Assembly: GCA_021234155.1 (NCBI GenBank)
Contig: JAJEKV010000020.1
Location: forward strand, 9,797,172-9,861,171
From: Isoetes taiwanensis
Taxonomy: Eukaryota > Streptophyta > Lycopodiopsida > Isoetales > Isoetaceae
Direction: 5' to 3'
Length of the DNA stretch: 64,000 bases
The notes beneath the pieces were generated by a model, which searched no databases, had not been told where the DNA came from, and worked only from the letters and a program-made list of their open reading frames with translations. Made by a program: the position numbers and the translations under genes. Shown here piece by piece: positions 12,904 to 24,768 of the stretch. Each line of letters starts with the position of its first letter. The stretch's first letter is position 1.

Positions 12904-13081
12904 TTATTACGTCCTGTAATTGGCATGAGTCGGGCATTCCGCCTGTAAAGGGCATGGCGGCGCCGCCAAATTCGACAGCGCACTCGCGGCTCCGTCGCTC
13001 GCGCACCGCCTCGTTTGACGGGGCTGCCGAAGCCCTTTACAGGGGGGAATGCTCCTCCGGCAATTACCTAGTACGTAATAA
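12904..13081. mobile_element. 178-bp foldback MITE with ~50-bp terminal inverted repeats
   Basis: The left arm 12904-12953 (TTATTACGTCCTG...CTGTAAAGGGC) and right arm 13032-13081 (GCCCTTTACAG...ACGTAATAA) are imperfect inverted repeats of about 50 bases. The 78-base centre is GC-rich and full of CpG, unlike the surroundings. The form is that of a miniature inverted-repeat element. The target duplication is not resolved; a TA or TTA/TAA site is possible. Confidence 0.7.
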
Positions 13082-13247
13082 TCCATCTTGAATGCCATAA
13101 ACCTCGAGTGCTTTTGTATACAATGATGTCCATGAGATTCTTAAAAATTTGCTTACTCTTTTAGATTCTATTTGTATTTCTATGGTATTTTATAAGGGAC
13201 ATTGGAGATACTTCATGTCCACCCCTCCCCCCGTGAGGGAATAAATT

Positions 13248-13870
13248 ACTAATTGCTTATTTCTTATTAGCCAGAATGACTTTAGCTAAACTTGCTCGAT
13301 ATTAATCCCAAAACTTTCTGTGGTATAACTAAACTCTACACATTTTTCCTCTCATACTTTCTAGCGTTTAGCTAAACTAACCCAAACATCATCCCAAAAA
13401 TTGCTATGGTGTGGCCAACAGAAAATATTAAGCCAAATTAGTATTTTTTTTTCAATTATTTTCACTTATTTTAGTCATTTTCTTTGTGAAAACATTCTAA
13501 AATAATGCTAACTAGCAAAATCTATGACTCAAATTAATTTATAATGCTAGAAACTAAACTACTAATCATATATTTCTTATAAACTAGAATAATATTAGCT
13601 AAACTAGCCTGAAATTCATTCTAAAAGTTTCTATGGTTTAGCTAAACTATACAAAATTTCACTCTCTTACTTTCTAGCATTTGGCTAAAGAGCTCCAGGG
13701 TTGGTCCAGTCCCGAAAAAAAGTTAAGCTAAAATTATTATTTTTTTCCCAATTTTTTCCATTTACTTTAGCCAATTTTTTTCGAAACTTTGCCAAAAAAT
13801 CGTCAAATAGCTAAGTTTAGCCCTTAAATTATTCCATGTCCCCCTCCCTTCGGGGCCTCCCATGGCATAT
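13248..13870. repeat. two-unit diverged tandem repeat, period ~313
   Basis: The block starting ACTAATTGCTTATTTCTTATTAG at 13248 recurs in diverged form at 13561. Both units contain the series TTTCT(G/A)TGGT..., ACTTTCTAGC(G/A)TT and TTAGCTAAACT. No coding potential. Confidence 0.65.
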
Positions 13871-14271
13871 ACGCCCCTTTTGTGGTCAATTTCTAGAAGG
13901 TACAAGTTTTACATCATAATGCCTCATTTGCTTCTTCGATAGCTTGCATGACATGGGTAGGAGAAGCTAGATTGCAAGGCAAAGTATCCATCTATTAAAT
14001 GCTTCTTAATATAGCTCATGCAGCTTCTCGTCTTGTCTATATTCTTCTTACTCCTAGAAATTTAATTCCGTGCTTGAGATAATGCATTAGGGACATTATT
14101 TGAGATCCAAATGCACAATATTTAACCCTCTAGTTCATGACAGTAATCCTAGGCAGTAATGTAGTTGTGCTCTTTCTCGTATTAGGTCCCACACAACTTT
14201 TAACCTCTGTGGACGATAAAGTTCAATTCAATTTTTACTCTCTCTCTCTCCCTCCCACAAGGCACCCAAAA

Positions 14272-14798
14272 ATTTAACCACTATAATAAACCACTAAAAA
14301 ACCCCTATAGATGTGGTTTCTTATGCTGAAAAAATTATTCTTAGTAAAAACCACATAACATAGTGGTTTTCATAACTCATACATGGTTATTCATGCTAGT
14401 CTTATGTTATAATGTGGTTTATTAAAATCAATATTAGCTTATTACATGGTTTTTAGTGTCAATGGCTTTTTTTATTTGGTTTTCTAATGTAGCATGATTT
14501 ATTAAATCCACAGCATGGTTTGTAGCATGGTTTTGACATTGCTTTAAATATGGCAATGGTTGTTTGTGTTGGTTTTCATTGTCCGGTTTAGTGAAGTTGA
14601 AGTATTCTATAACATGGTTTTTTAATACAAATTTAAATAGTATAGTGTTTTAATCATGCTAGTTCTCTAATAAAAAATGCATGTTTATAATGGTCGTGGT
14701 TTGTAGCATGGTTTTCAATATCGAAGTTTATTGTCCATGGTAATTATTCATAGTTATCACCCTGAATAGGATGTGGATATTCATAGTGGTTAACTCAT
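14272..14798. mobile_element. possible non-autonomous TIR element flanked by a 13-bp direct repeat
   Basis: The ends are loosely inverted (TTTAACCACTATAATAAACC on the left; AGTGGTTAACTC near the right end). Both sides are flanked by the identical AAGGCACCCAAAA (14259-14271 and 14799-14811). The interior is built of many short GTGGTTT/AACCAC and TGGTTTTTA variants. Thirteen bases is long for a known target duplication, so the true boundary may be a few bases inward. Confidence 0.45.
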
Positions 14799-14811
14799 AA
14801 GGCACCCAAAA

Positions 14812-17118
14812 CACAAATGTCATAATATTTTCTATTTTTTTTTTGAAGAACATTATAGTTTACTTAAGTATCAATCAAACTAGCACATGTGAAAATACAA
14901 AGGTGTCTTTTGTGCAATTTGTTTTGTGCAATTTATTTATTATTTGATCTTTTGTAATTTGTTTGCATCTTTACCACATACTATAGTAATTTTCAAGAAC
15001 TATGTATGTTTTTGCATTCGCACTTCTTACATTTCTTAGTGCTAAAGGTTTTAATATGGCTTTCAATTTTTCAATACCAATTTAATTAATATCCCATGCT
15101 TAAATTTGTATTAAGAAGGAGAATGTCTGCTATAATGATATTTTAAAGATGCTATAATCGAGATGATTTTGTTTTAATTTTAAAATGATTGAAGATAGCT
15201 TCAACTCTGACTATCCTTGTGACAATGCCTCTTCCTTGCATAACCATGCATTTTCTCCCCTTTTAAATGCCCTTGCTAACTTTTTTTGGGCATTGAAGCC
15301 TTTGGGCTTCTTTATGAAGTTTTCCAAATTTTAGGGTTTGCAATTTCCTTGGTTTTTAGTAAAAGCTTTTGGGCTTCTTTTTGAGAGGGGTGATTCCTAT
15401 TTTATTCATTCGGGTTCAAGCGGTAGTAGATAGTCAGAAATAGTTGGTTTGTTTTGGGTGGCTCTGCTTTTAACTTTCACAGGGACAAGGAATGCCATTT
15501 GAACTACTTTGTTAAAACTAAAAGAACATGTGTTTTATTTCTTCTACTAGATTAGATAGAAGAAGATTGTGAATGCTTGTCTTGGCCTTCGAGGTGCTTG
15601 TAGGCTGGTACCATGAGTTATGAGAAGTTTGCAGAGTTTATCAACCTAGGCGTGGTGCTTCTCAAATGTAGTCTTTATGAATTTGGTAGGGGGTTCAAAT
15701 CCTAAGTGAAAAGAGTTCTTAATTTTTGCAACATTTAAAACTATAATCTATTTGTGTTCTTAAGCGGTCCAGAAGTTGGGTGCACTACAAGCTAACTAGG
15801 TGGCAAAGCGAGATGGTTGTAACTTATTATATTAGATTTTCCCTTCAAGGAATTGTTGTAGAGAAACTTGTAGGGAGCACATATGAACACGCCTTCCTGT
15901 CGCATTGTTTTGTATGCCGCATGTTTTTGAATTTTATTTTACTGTTGTTTCTTTACCTAATTGTATAAGTTGAATTGATGGGAAGTTGTCAATTGATATG
16001 AACTTGTGTTTGTAATGTATAAGTTAGTAGGCTGTGTTGTATGTAGCGAGAGAACTTTGTTTACATGTCGCGGCGATCCCGCTTTATGATTGAATATAGG
16101 GTTGACCTCGCGATCCCACGGTTTTGTAAATCATAAGTTGTATGGAAATCTCGAAGTTTGACCCCATCTTAGTTTTGGGGAGATGGCCAAGGTTGAGCCA
16201 CATATAGAGTATTAATGGAATATTCCATGGTCGGATGATGAGGTGTATCCTAGATGTGCATTTCAAATACAAAGGAACTAATAGGCCTAAGTGTATTTTG
16301 TAGATTTCCTAAAACAATAAGGATGCTATCACTACCCCCATGTCAATCACGCTACCTTGAATAGATGGAAACCCTAACCCTGAACGTTTCTAAGGCACCA
16401 CTATCTTTGGGGCGACTTTCAAAAGTTCTTGGCAATACCATGGGAAGAACCAAAGGGAGTGTCCAAAAGAGCTAGCATCGCATTTGTGTTGGAAAGAATG
16501 TGCAGCAAAAGAGATGAAGGCAACTTTCATTTTTTTTACCGCTTACATTCCAACATTTCCCAGGTCAGAACAGAATCTTCCTCTTTGTTGCCTCGTTATT
16601 ACCTTAAAAGCCAACCGCGCTTCAAAAAAAGTTGTTCTAATATAAACTTACCGCGGTTGTGAAACGAAGTTCCTCTTGGGTTTATTCTTTTTGGAAAGAA
16701 GTCCTTTGGATTTATTCTTTTTCGGGTAGCCCCGATTAAAGCGGCGATGTTCTTGGTTGTAAACACCGCAAAACTTAAAAATCTGGCAATAGCTGGTTAT
16801 GGTATGAAGCCAAATATTTGGGATCTTTGTGACGAGTGTAGAGGTTATTTGGTAGTTTAAAACATTATTAGCTTATTTCTGAAGAAAACAAGCCAACATC
16901 TTTTAAGGATCCCATTCTTCTTTTGCTAAAGGAGAGGCTAACCGTAAAATCTAATCCTCACTACATTTTTCCTGAAAACCTGGATAATGGAGGAGTGGTT
17001 GATAGGTCAGAGGTGGCCTTTAGATTTTTTCTACATGCACGCCTATCTTGAGAAAGCATGTTTTCTAGATTATGATACTGCGGACACTCAGTGCTATTTT
17101 TCAAACTCACATTTGCAA
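14812..17118. other. AT-rich intergenic DNA, no recognised gene
   Basis: Open frames are short. A stretch at 16420-16860 has several readable segments (for example LAIAGYGMKPNIWDLCDECRG near 16785) interrupted by stops. It may be an old gene or transposon relic, but I do not recognise the family. A B-box-like GGTTCAAATCC occurs at 15692. Confidence 0.35.
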
Positions 17119-17181
17119 AATAGAATAGAATAGAATAGAATAGAATAGAATAATAGAATAGAATAGAATAGAATAGAATAG
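17119..17181. repeat. (AATAG)n pentanucleotide microsatellite
   Basis: About twelve AATAG units with one shortened unit in the middle. Confidence 0.95.
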
Positions 17182-17980
17182 GTTTTAGCGCCCACGGAGA
17201 CCAATAAGAGGAATGGATGAATATAGTGTCTTTATTTCTATACATTTATGAAGCGTCATATACCAAGAAAAGTTTTATGGTGCCGGAAAATCCTAGATCT
17301 CATGGGAATGGCTTTGTAGATAAGCAAAAACATGGTCAAGTTGGATTTCCTTTAAGCACTTGGCAAATCGCTGTTGCCTTATTGTGACATTGGCATGGAG
17401 TCTATCGGAGATAATGGAATCTGTGGATGTTGCAAGGTAGTACATCGTTTGGGCTATGGGAATGACATGGAATGGTTAGGACAGTAATGCGCATCTAACA
17501 TTTTTAAGGCCTGCAGTTCCTTTAGCCCATTAATTGCTACGTGTGGATCCACAAATAATCAATTGACACCTGTTTTGTTCCATTCCATTGCGCCTGAATT
17601 GGTGGAAGTTTTCCCGACGTGGAGTGAGTTATCATAGAAGAAATATGACGCGATCTTCTTCGAGTTTCGGGGAAAATTGGACAAATGGGATGAACAAAGC
17701 ATAATCCGGCGCCGGAGTTTAATGGAATGTAGATGATGGTAGATAAGCTGTTTTATTGCTGATCGCCCGCTAGTTCTTGCCGCCAGGACCGTAAAACCGC
17801 CCGGGTTAGTGGAATCTGGGCCTAAGATAAAATGCATCGTCCCGTATCTTACGTGATCTTAAGAAAGATACGTGGGTTAAAACAAAAAAAAAAAAAAAAA
17901 TTGCCCTCATTGGGTTTCTCCAGCACCCGTTGGGTTTTCCCTTTGCCGCCAAGCCAAAAATCGTGTTCCTCTTTGCCCGG
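17182..17980. other. intergenic DNA, A-tract, no gene seen
   Basis: Includes a run of about 17 A at 17884-17900. Nothing else recognised. Confidence 0.4.
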
Positions 17981-18090
17981 AAATCCCTTCTCTGCTATCG
18001 ATTAGCTCTGGTAATCCCCTTCTTTGATGCTGATTAGCTCTGTGTTTGAAGGAGAAACCGAAATCCCTTCTCTGATGCCGATTATCTCTG
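17981..18090. repeat. three ~31-bp imperfect tandem units
   Basis: AAATCCCTTCTCTG...GATTAGCTCTG occurs at 17981-18010, 18011-18042 (variant) and 18061-18090. The pyrimidine-rich context resembles a 5' leader, but no gene follows that I can identify. Confidence 0.6.
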
Positions 18091-20977
18091 TTTAGCGAGA
18101 TCCACGTCTCTGGTATGTTTTTTAAGGTCCTTCTACTCAATGAAATTGATGGCGCATACAGTTTATCTCTAATGCAAGCTTTATCTGCTGACTTTGTCTT
18201 TCTATAGGTTCATTCAGTTCAAAAGTACCTTGTCTAAATTTATGAAGTATGCTATATGCTTTGGCTTTCATCACTACTACAGGGGTTTTGCTTTGTCAAC
18301 ATCAGGGATCCCACCTGAGGTTCTTTAGAGCGTGTAAAAATCTAGTAGCCGTGATTTGCATTGTGCCAGTTTGGTGGTGCTTGTTTGAGCAATGCATGTA
18401 TCCATTATAGCTTTGATATACATGACCTGATGTAAGAAAGAGAAGCTCTTATTTTATTATGAGTTGCAGTTGGATACTTCATTACATCTATACCGAAGAT
18501 ATAATAGAAGATGTGAGGGATGGGGTGAAATGGCTAGGAGAAGATGGCACAATGGCCCCAGATTAAGCATCACTCCATGCCAGCCTGGTAATAATTTTAT
18601 TCAGTATTTTATGTTTGCATAAAGCATTTGAAATCACCGATTTTGGTTCCATAGGTCTTTGTTGCAATCGACATTATGAGAATGTTCGCTTCTTAATTCT
18701 CCATTGCACGGCAATAGGTTTCTTCCTTTCTAACCCGGGATACTGCATAACACGATTTTTGATATCAGATGGTTTTGGAGAGGCTTAATGGATTCAGTTG
18801 TAGCATTTGTAAATTTGACAAGGTAGAGTAGGCGCATGTCGTGAGATATTGGATATTTTATTTTGCAAAAAGTCATGCTATAACATCAATTCTGTTATTG
18901 CACATTCGCACGCCACAAAGCTTTTCACATTCTTTATCATTGGGTTGAGAGCGGTTTTGCTGGCACTTTTGTTGTAAAGCACTTGGGTTTTAAATATTGA
19001 GTTCATTTTCTTTATTTTTTTCTTTTGCACGGGGCATTATGATCCGGACATAGCTTATCAATACTATGTGGTACCGCTTATATCGGCTGTGGTGAACTCC
19101 CTATACACCTACTGATTTTGCAATCCTAGGTCCTATATTTAGCTTTTAATTTTCATATTTCCAACATTGGTGATATCTTCTTTTTGGTTGGCTCCTTTTA
19201 CATCATTAAACCTCAGAAGTATCTATACTTTGCCATTCTAAGCATTTTACCAGGTTTGCATTTGCATTTTTTCTACGTTTTGTTCGATTTGGCACATGGT
19301 TTTCTTCGCATAAATTTTTAATCTGTAGAAGAATGTAGATGGTGCAATAGAGTTGGCATTAATCGACTTCGCATAGCATTTCAAACATTTCTTCTTCTAC
19401 ATTTTTTTTCTTGTGTGTTGGTGCTTTTTCTTCTCTATTCTAGGAGCCACAATGCATGGGATTTAAATGCCATGTAAGTTTGCTTGTCCTCCTTTCACTG
19501 ATAATCTAGCAGAAATTTGTACATTTCATTTTTCCAGATCCGCATCATGTGAGACCGGGATTTGGCATCGCCTAGGCTAGGTACAATGTGCCTAAAGGTT
19601 TGCATTAAGTTAAAAACGTAAACATTAGAAGTTAAGAAAAGGTAATTTTGCTCTTCCTAACGGGCCGAATGCAAGGGAGGCAGGTGATGCCGGGTCTTGT
19701 ATATAGCTATTTGTATGTGTCAATAAAGCCAGGTAATAATAATAAATTGGCTCTTCCATTTATGTATATGGCTATTTGTATGTGTCAATAAGCTGTGGCA
19801 CAATAAAATGGCTCAAGGTCATAGATTTTTTTCTGCCCTAATTCATTTTTCAGTTTATTATCCCTAAGATCAGATTTCATCGGTTTCACATTGTTTATAC
19901 CGATTCTTGCCCTTGCTTCTTTTATACTAGAATTTCTGAGTTAGATGCAAAGACTCAGGAATGGCAAGATATGCATATGGGATTTGGAGTTTTATGAATT
20001 GGCGGCAAATGCAAATTTAAGTGCAAATTGGGTTTCTTGTAAGTTTTGGAGCTCAAATTGAAGTAACATAGAATAGTTTTCTGAAGATTGTTGGGAGTGA
20101 TTCAAAGTTGAAAAGTGATTTCCTGAAGTGGCTATTTATATCCATGGGGATAATGGTTTAACCAAAGGTTCTAAATCCTTGAAGCTTCTTCTTTTATTTA
20201 TTTTTTATTATGAAAATGCCATTTTAATGGCAATTTCTATTGGGTGTGTTGGATTTCATGACATCTGCAAAATTTCCTATAATTATCAATGATAGAGACC
20301 ATTCTAAGAAACCGCTACATGCTAGCACTAAGAACCATTACATGCTAACATATAAATTATACGGTGTTAATAAATTAACTTAGAATGCTTTGGTAGATAA
20401 CGCACTAGTGATCTATAACATTGAACACGATATGCATTCCACTAAAAAGACCTCTATGGTTTGCATGCACAAAATGGAAGGCTTTAAACTATAAACATAT
20501 GCGGCAATAAAACTTCAACCCTATATGGCTACACTTTAACCCTATATATAGAGTTTACACATAAAATGGGAGAGCTTTTAGACCATTAACCATATACAAC
20601 TTTGTGTAATTTTAACACAATGCAAACCATATAAATTTAGCCACCCTAATGCCTTTAGAACCATTGTATAATGCCATATCAAGCCCAGGGTCTCATTACC
20701 ACCACCTTATGCCATTAAAGAAACTCTGCGAACCACGATATTAAACAACAGCGAATAAACGGCTAGAAAACCATATGCATTGAACTACATAAGCGAACCG
20801 TTGATAATTACTTTGTAAAAATACCACATTAATAATGCATATAAAATGCATACATTAAGCCATGTAATGTTTTTAATGATATCAACCCACAAAGATGCAT
20901 TTTGTTATTTTCAACGATTTTATGTATAACCAAAGAGGAAAAACCAGTAGTGGTTTTATTTTGGAGTGCCCTTGTGT
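18091..20977. other. AT-rich intergenic DNA, no recognised gene
   Basis: Mostly short frames. A segment at 18487-18567 reads YTEDIIEDVRDGVKWLGEDG without stops and looks exon-like, but I do not recognise it. At 19700-19800 the phrase AGCTATTTGTATGTGTCAAT (and GGCTATTTGTATG...) appears twice about 65 bases apart, once followed by a short TAA run, which could be the 3' end of a retroposon. Confidence 0.3.
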
Positions 20978-21024
20978 CCCCTCCTCCCTCCCTCCTCCCT
21001 CCCTCTCTCTCTCTCTCTCTCTCT
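20978..21024. repeat. CT-rich / (CT)n microsatellite
   Basis: CCCTCCTCCCTCC passes into about twelve CT units. Confidence 0.9.
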
Positions 21025-24000
21025 GCGGCAGGGTTTTGACCTGGAAGCTCTTACACAATTTTCATGACTCTAGGTAGAGCGAGGTCGAAATATGTGCCAT
21101 TAAAAAGCTATTTTGGAGACCTTTCTAGGGGCATCGAATTCTACTATGCTTGAAAAATAACAAATTTCCAGCTGGGTTTAGATTTTGATCATCAAATGAG
21201 TTAATGTGGCATTTTAGCCTCATCCAGAGCTCCAAAACAATAATGTCATCCAGGGCTCCAAAACAAGAATGTCTATTGGATACGGATCATACTAACCCAA
21301 AGAAAGTGGTACAGATATCCATTTTGTAACAGCCACCCTAATACCTACAAACCCGGTGTAGCTTTCAAAAACCCTTAAACATACAGATGTACGCTGATCT
21401 TCAAGGCTTTAACTACAAAGCTAAGGTGCCTACATTGGGTTAATTTTATAACTCTTTTCTTCTCCATGGTTCTACAAGGACCTACTTATGTCTCGGAGCC
21501 AACGACACCTAGAGTGGATGCTTTTACAGCGTGTACATCTACAGTGGGAGCTATTGTTTGCGTGTTTGTTTGAATCCTCTCACAAAGCAGGCAGACATAG
21601 TCTTGACATGTGGATACAGATGCGGAATCAGTATGTGAAGCTCCTCTTTGTGGCCGCATGTTGCTTCCCACATGCAAAGTCAAACTTACATTACAGGCAC
21701 TCAAATATAGACAGGTTGGACCAAATGTTAATCTATGTAATGACTTATTCAGCCCGAGGCACCGACACATCTGATTTAGGACGCCAGCGTGACTGCTGGT
21801 TAGCGGAATTCAATGCATGCACAAGCGAGGGATAATTTAATAAAGTTCAACCCGGGTGAGGGACATGTTAAAACCGGAGACAATAATAAACTTTGGCCGC
21901 GTTATGCGATTTGATGAGGAAAAGCCCATCACATCCCACTTGAAAAAGAGTTGGATGTGCATCTTTGACTTGCTCATTTGCATGAGATTACCACCTGATA
22001 GCTATGCCGCCCTCCATCGTCATTTGTCCACGGAAAAATCTGAGGATCGGCTATCATAGATCATATGCTTGTGGTCGAGCAAAATCTACACCTTATCATG
22101 CATCTATAGGTGGGAACGAGCATCAAAAATGAGGATGTGGATTCAGATCATCAACCTCTCTTTTAAGGGTGGGCGATACATGCCAATCCCTTTGCCAAGC
22201 TCATTTCCACATGCCTTAACTCCACCTGGATTATGATCAACATAGTATTACAATCAACAGATTGACAAGCTGGTCACAATCCTTCTGAGTGATGCAAAAT
22301 GATTTTTTTGAGAGAGAAAAAGCCCTTTATTATTAGACAAAAGCTCCCTCGAAATAGGTAGTTGATGATGGAGTCAAGAAAAAACTAAACGCTGCTGGTG
22401 ACAATTGATCCAGTTCGGGTTCGCAAACAATCGAACAATGCAAAGCTTTCCTCAAGGGAAGATGAAGGGTAACAAACATCGATATGCAGGTTAGTACGGG
22501 GTGTGAGTGCTCTGGTTTGTCTCTTCAATGTTGTGATGTTTAAAGATACTTGCTCGGTAACTTTAATTGAATTGGTATAAAGCGGGGTTTTGCGCGTCCT
22601 AAGAAGAAGATGGAAGCCCGATTACAAGGTGGAGTGGAAACTTGATTTAAGAAAAAGGTATTCTGATTTTAGCTTAATTAAATTGTGCTTTCGTGTAACA
22701 TACTTTTCGCTCGCCTGCTTAGCCAATGTTCATGATGCGAAATCAACAAATTCAGTTTTATAGAGAGACTAATAAAAAATGGGAGGGAGGAAACCGACAA
22801 AAGTAACAAAGACTTTGCATACAAACGAGGGAATTCACCATGATTCATAAACGCCTCAAGACAATGGTACAGGTATACTTTACGGTATGTAGCTGCTTGG
22901 CGGGAACAAAACAATTGAGGGATGTGTTTGGATACAGCACGAAGATGCAATTGTCACGTAATTGACTTTGCTGCTGAAAATTACGGTTTAAAATTGAGAG
23001 GAGAGCACAATCTGTCAACGAAAAGCACGGACCGAACTCAATTACGAGGTTCTTATCACATATAGACATGCAACTGGCTGAGATAGGAGATGGAAGTTAA
23101 AGAAACTGAAACAAAGAAAGCGGGCGGGGATAAAATTTGAAAAGAAACGAAGTCGAGAACCATCGGCACTAATCCCGAGGAGGAGTAAAGGAAGTGCACT
23201 TTTATATTTGGATAGCGGGGAGCCTGCTGCGAGAGTTTGTACAACATTGCTTGAAAGTACATCGCGGCGGCTTGAAACCTGGGGAACATTGAGTACAAAG
23301 TATATTTTTGGAGTGATGGTTGCACATCGGTTTAAAGGAGCCCGAGGCCTTTACTACGGTAGCTGAAGGAACTATGTGTGTAGTGTGAAGGTGGTGGAAT
23401 GACGTGAGGGATGAGGGGAGGAGATGAGCGTTGGCGCCAGCCACACACGCTGATGCGAGGACACCTCAAGCCAGGCGGATGAGAGCTTTTACTTAAGCTG
23501 TTCTCAATTTTAGGAATCCGCAATAACCCCTGAAATCGGGGATTCCATAAAGTAACAGTGACGAATTTGATCTCGATGCAATTCAATCTCGGTCTAGAAT
23601 AGGTTTACATTGGGTTTTGCTTTCGCTCGTTCTTTCTTTGCATTCTACGTTTTGTAGTCCGGGGATCTTTAGGGTTCTGACCCACAATTCCTAACCCTTC
23701 AGGAAATGGAATTTGAGGCATATTAATCTGATTTTATGATGAGGTGCCCCACGGAATTTGGAATAGAAACCCGTCTACCATTGAAACGCATTCTTGATCT
23801 CCATTCATCTGTAAAATGGGGGACCTTGGCGTGGTGGTATGGAGATTTTGGTATCTAATTAGTTCGGATTCTTGGGCCCAGGTACTTTGATTTGGGAGTG
23901 CAATGAGGGGTAGGGTGAGGATTGAGGTCTTGAATTTTTAGTTTTTCGTCTTCCAGTGCGGGCTGCATAATAACTTTTCTGGGAGAAGGAAGCAGGCTAC

Positions 24001-24768
24001 ATCATTAAAGAACATTAACCTTGTAAAAGGGAAGAAATAGGAAAAAAAGGAAAAAGGAAAGGAATTGGGGTAAAGATGCATTTGTATTCGATAACGGTTG
24101 CCACGTTAGCGGTGCTGTCAGGTTCGGTCAGAATAAAGGGAACAAAAACTAAACACTTGAACAAATCTTAGGTGTCAAAAGATAGAGAGTGAACAAAATC
24201 TTTTAGGCTGGGAGGGCTTGGGGAGGAGAGCATGGGGATACAGAAAGAAATCTACAGGGAGCCACCAGAAATAATCGAGAGATCAACAAAAGAGGCTATG
24301 ACTTTAATGGGGGTCATAGAGAGAGTAGGAATCAGCATGCGAGGGACCAGGTCTTCCATAGACAAAAGATTGTTGGATGGGAAGCGAATGTGAAATGAAT
24401 TTATTCTGGAACACTTATGGATTCCGTTAGAGGTGGACAATACTGTATAAGCTATCCATAGATCAAACAAGGGCATCTTGAGAAAAGTTGTTGTAGCCTG
24501 AAACAGCGTCTTTAGAACCTTCATGGATGAATTACTGTCGAGTAAAAATTTGATTATACAATGGGACCCGGAGCTGAAGAAACTCAATACAAGCATCAAA
24601 GGAACATCAAAGATGGGGAGGGAAGCCGAGAATATGTAATGAGAAAGGCACAGGAGAAAGCCTTTAAGGGTGAGGTTAGCCTAGATGAAGCATTGAAGGT
24701 GCACCTCCCTGGAGGTCTACCAAGTGAGAAGCAAGAAGAATGCCAAACCAATGCGCGATGGGAACTCA
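21025..24768. other. intergenic DNA, no recognised gene
   Basis: Several frames of 60-115 codons occur on both strands at 21486-23586, none with a known domain and most overlapping antisense. The frame at 24561-24757 (charged, EETQYKHQRNIKDGEGSREY) runs into the LINE start and may be its 5' untranslated or first-ORF region. Confidence 0.35.

Noticed and set aside
21486-21835. Overlapping frames of 94 and 115 codons on opposite strands
   Set aside because: Neither shows a known motif or splice context; likely chance.
24252-24599. 115-codon minus-strand frame
   Set aside because: No domain, no start context, and it overlaps the LINE left flank.
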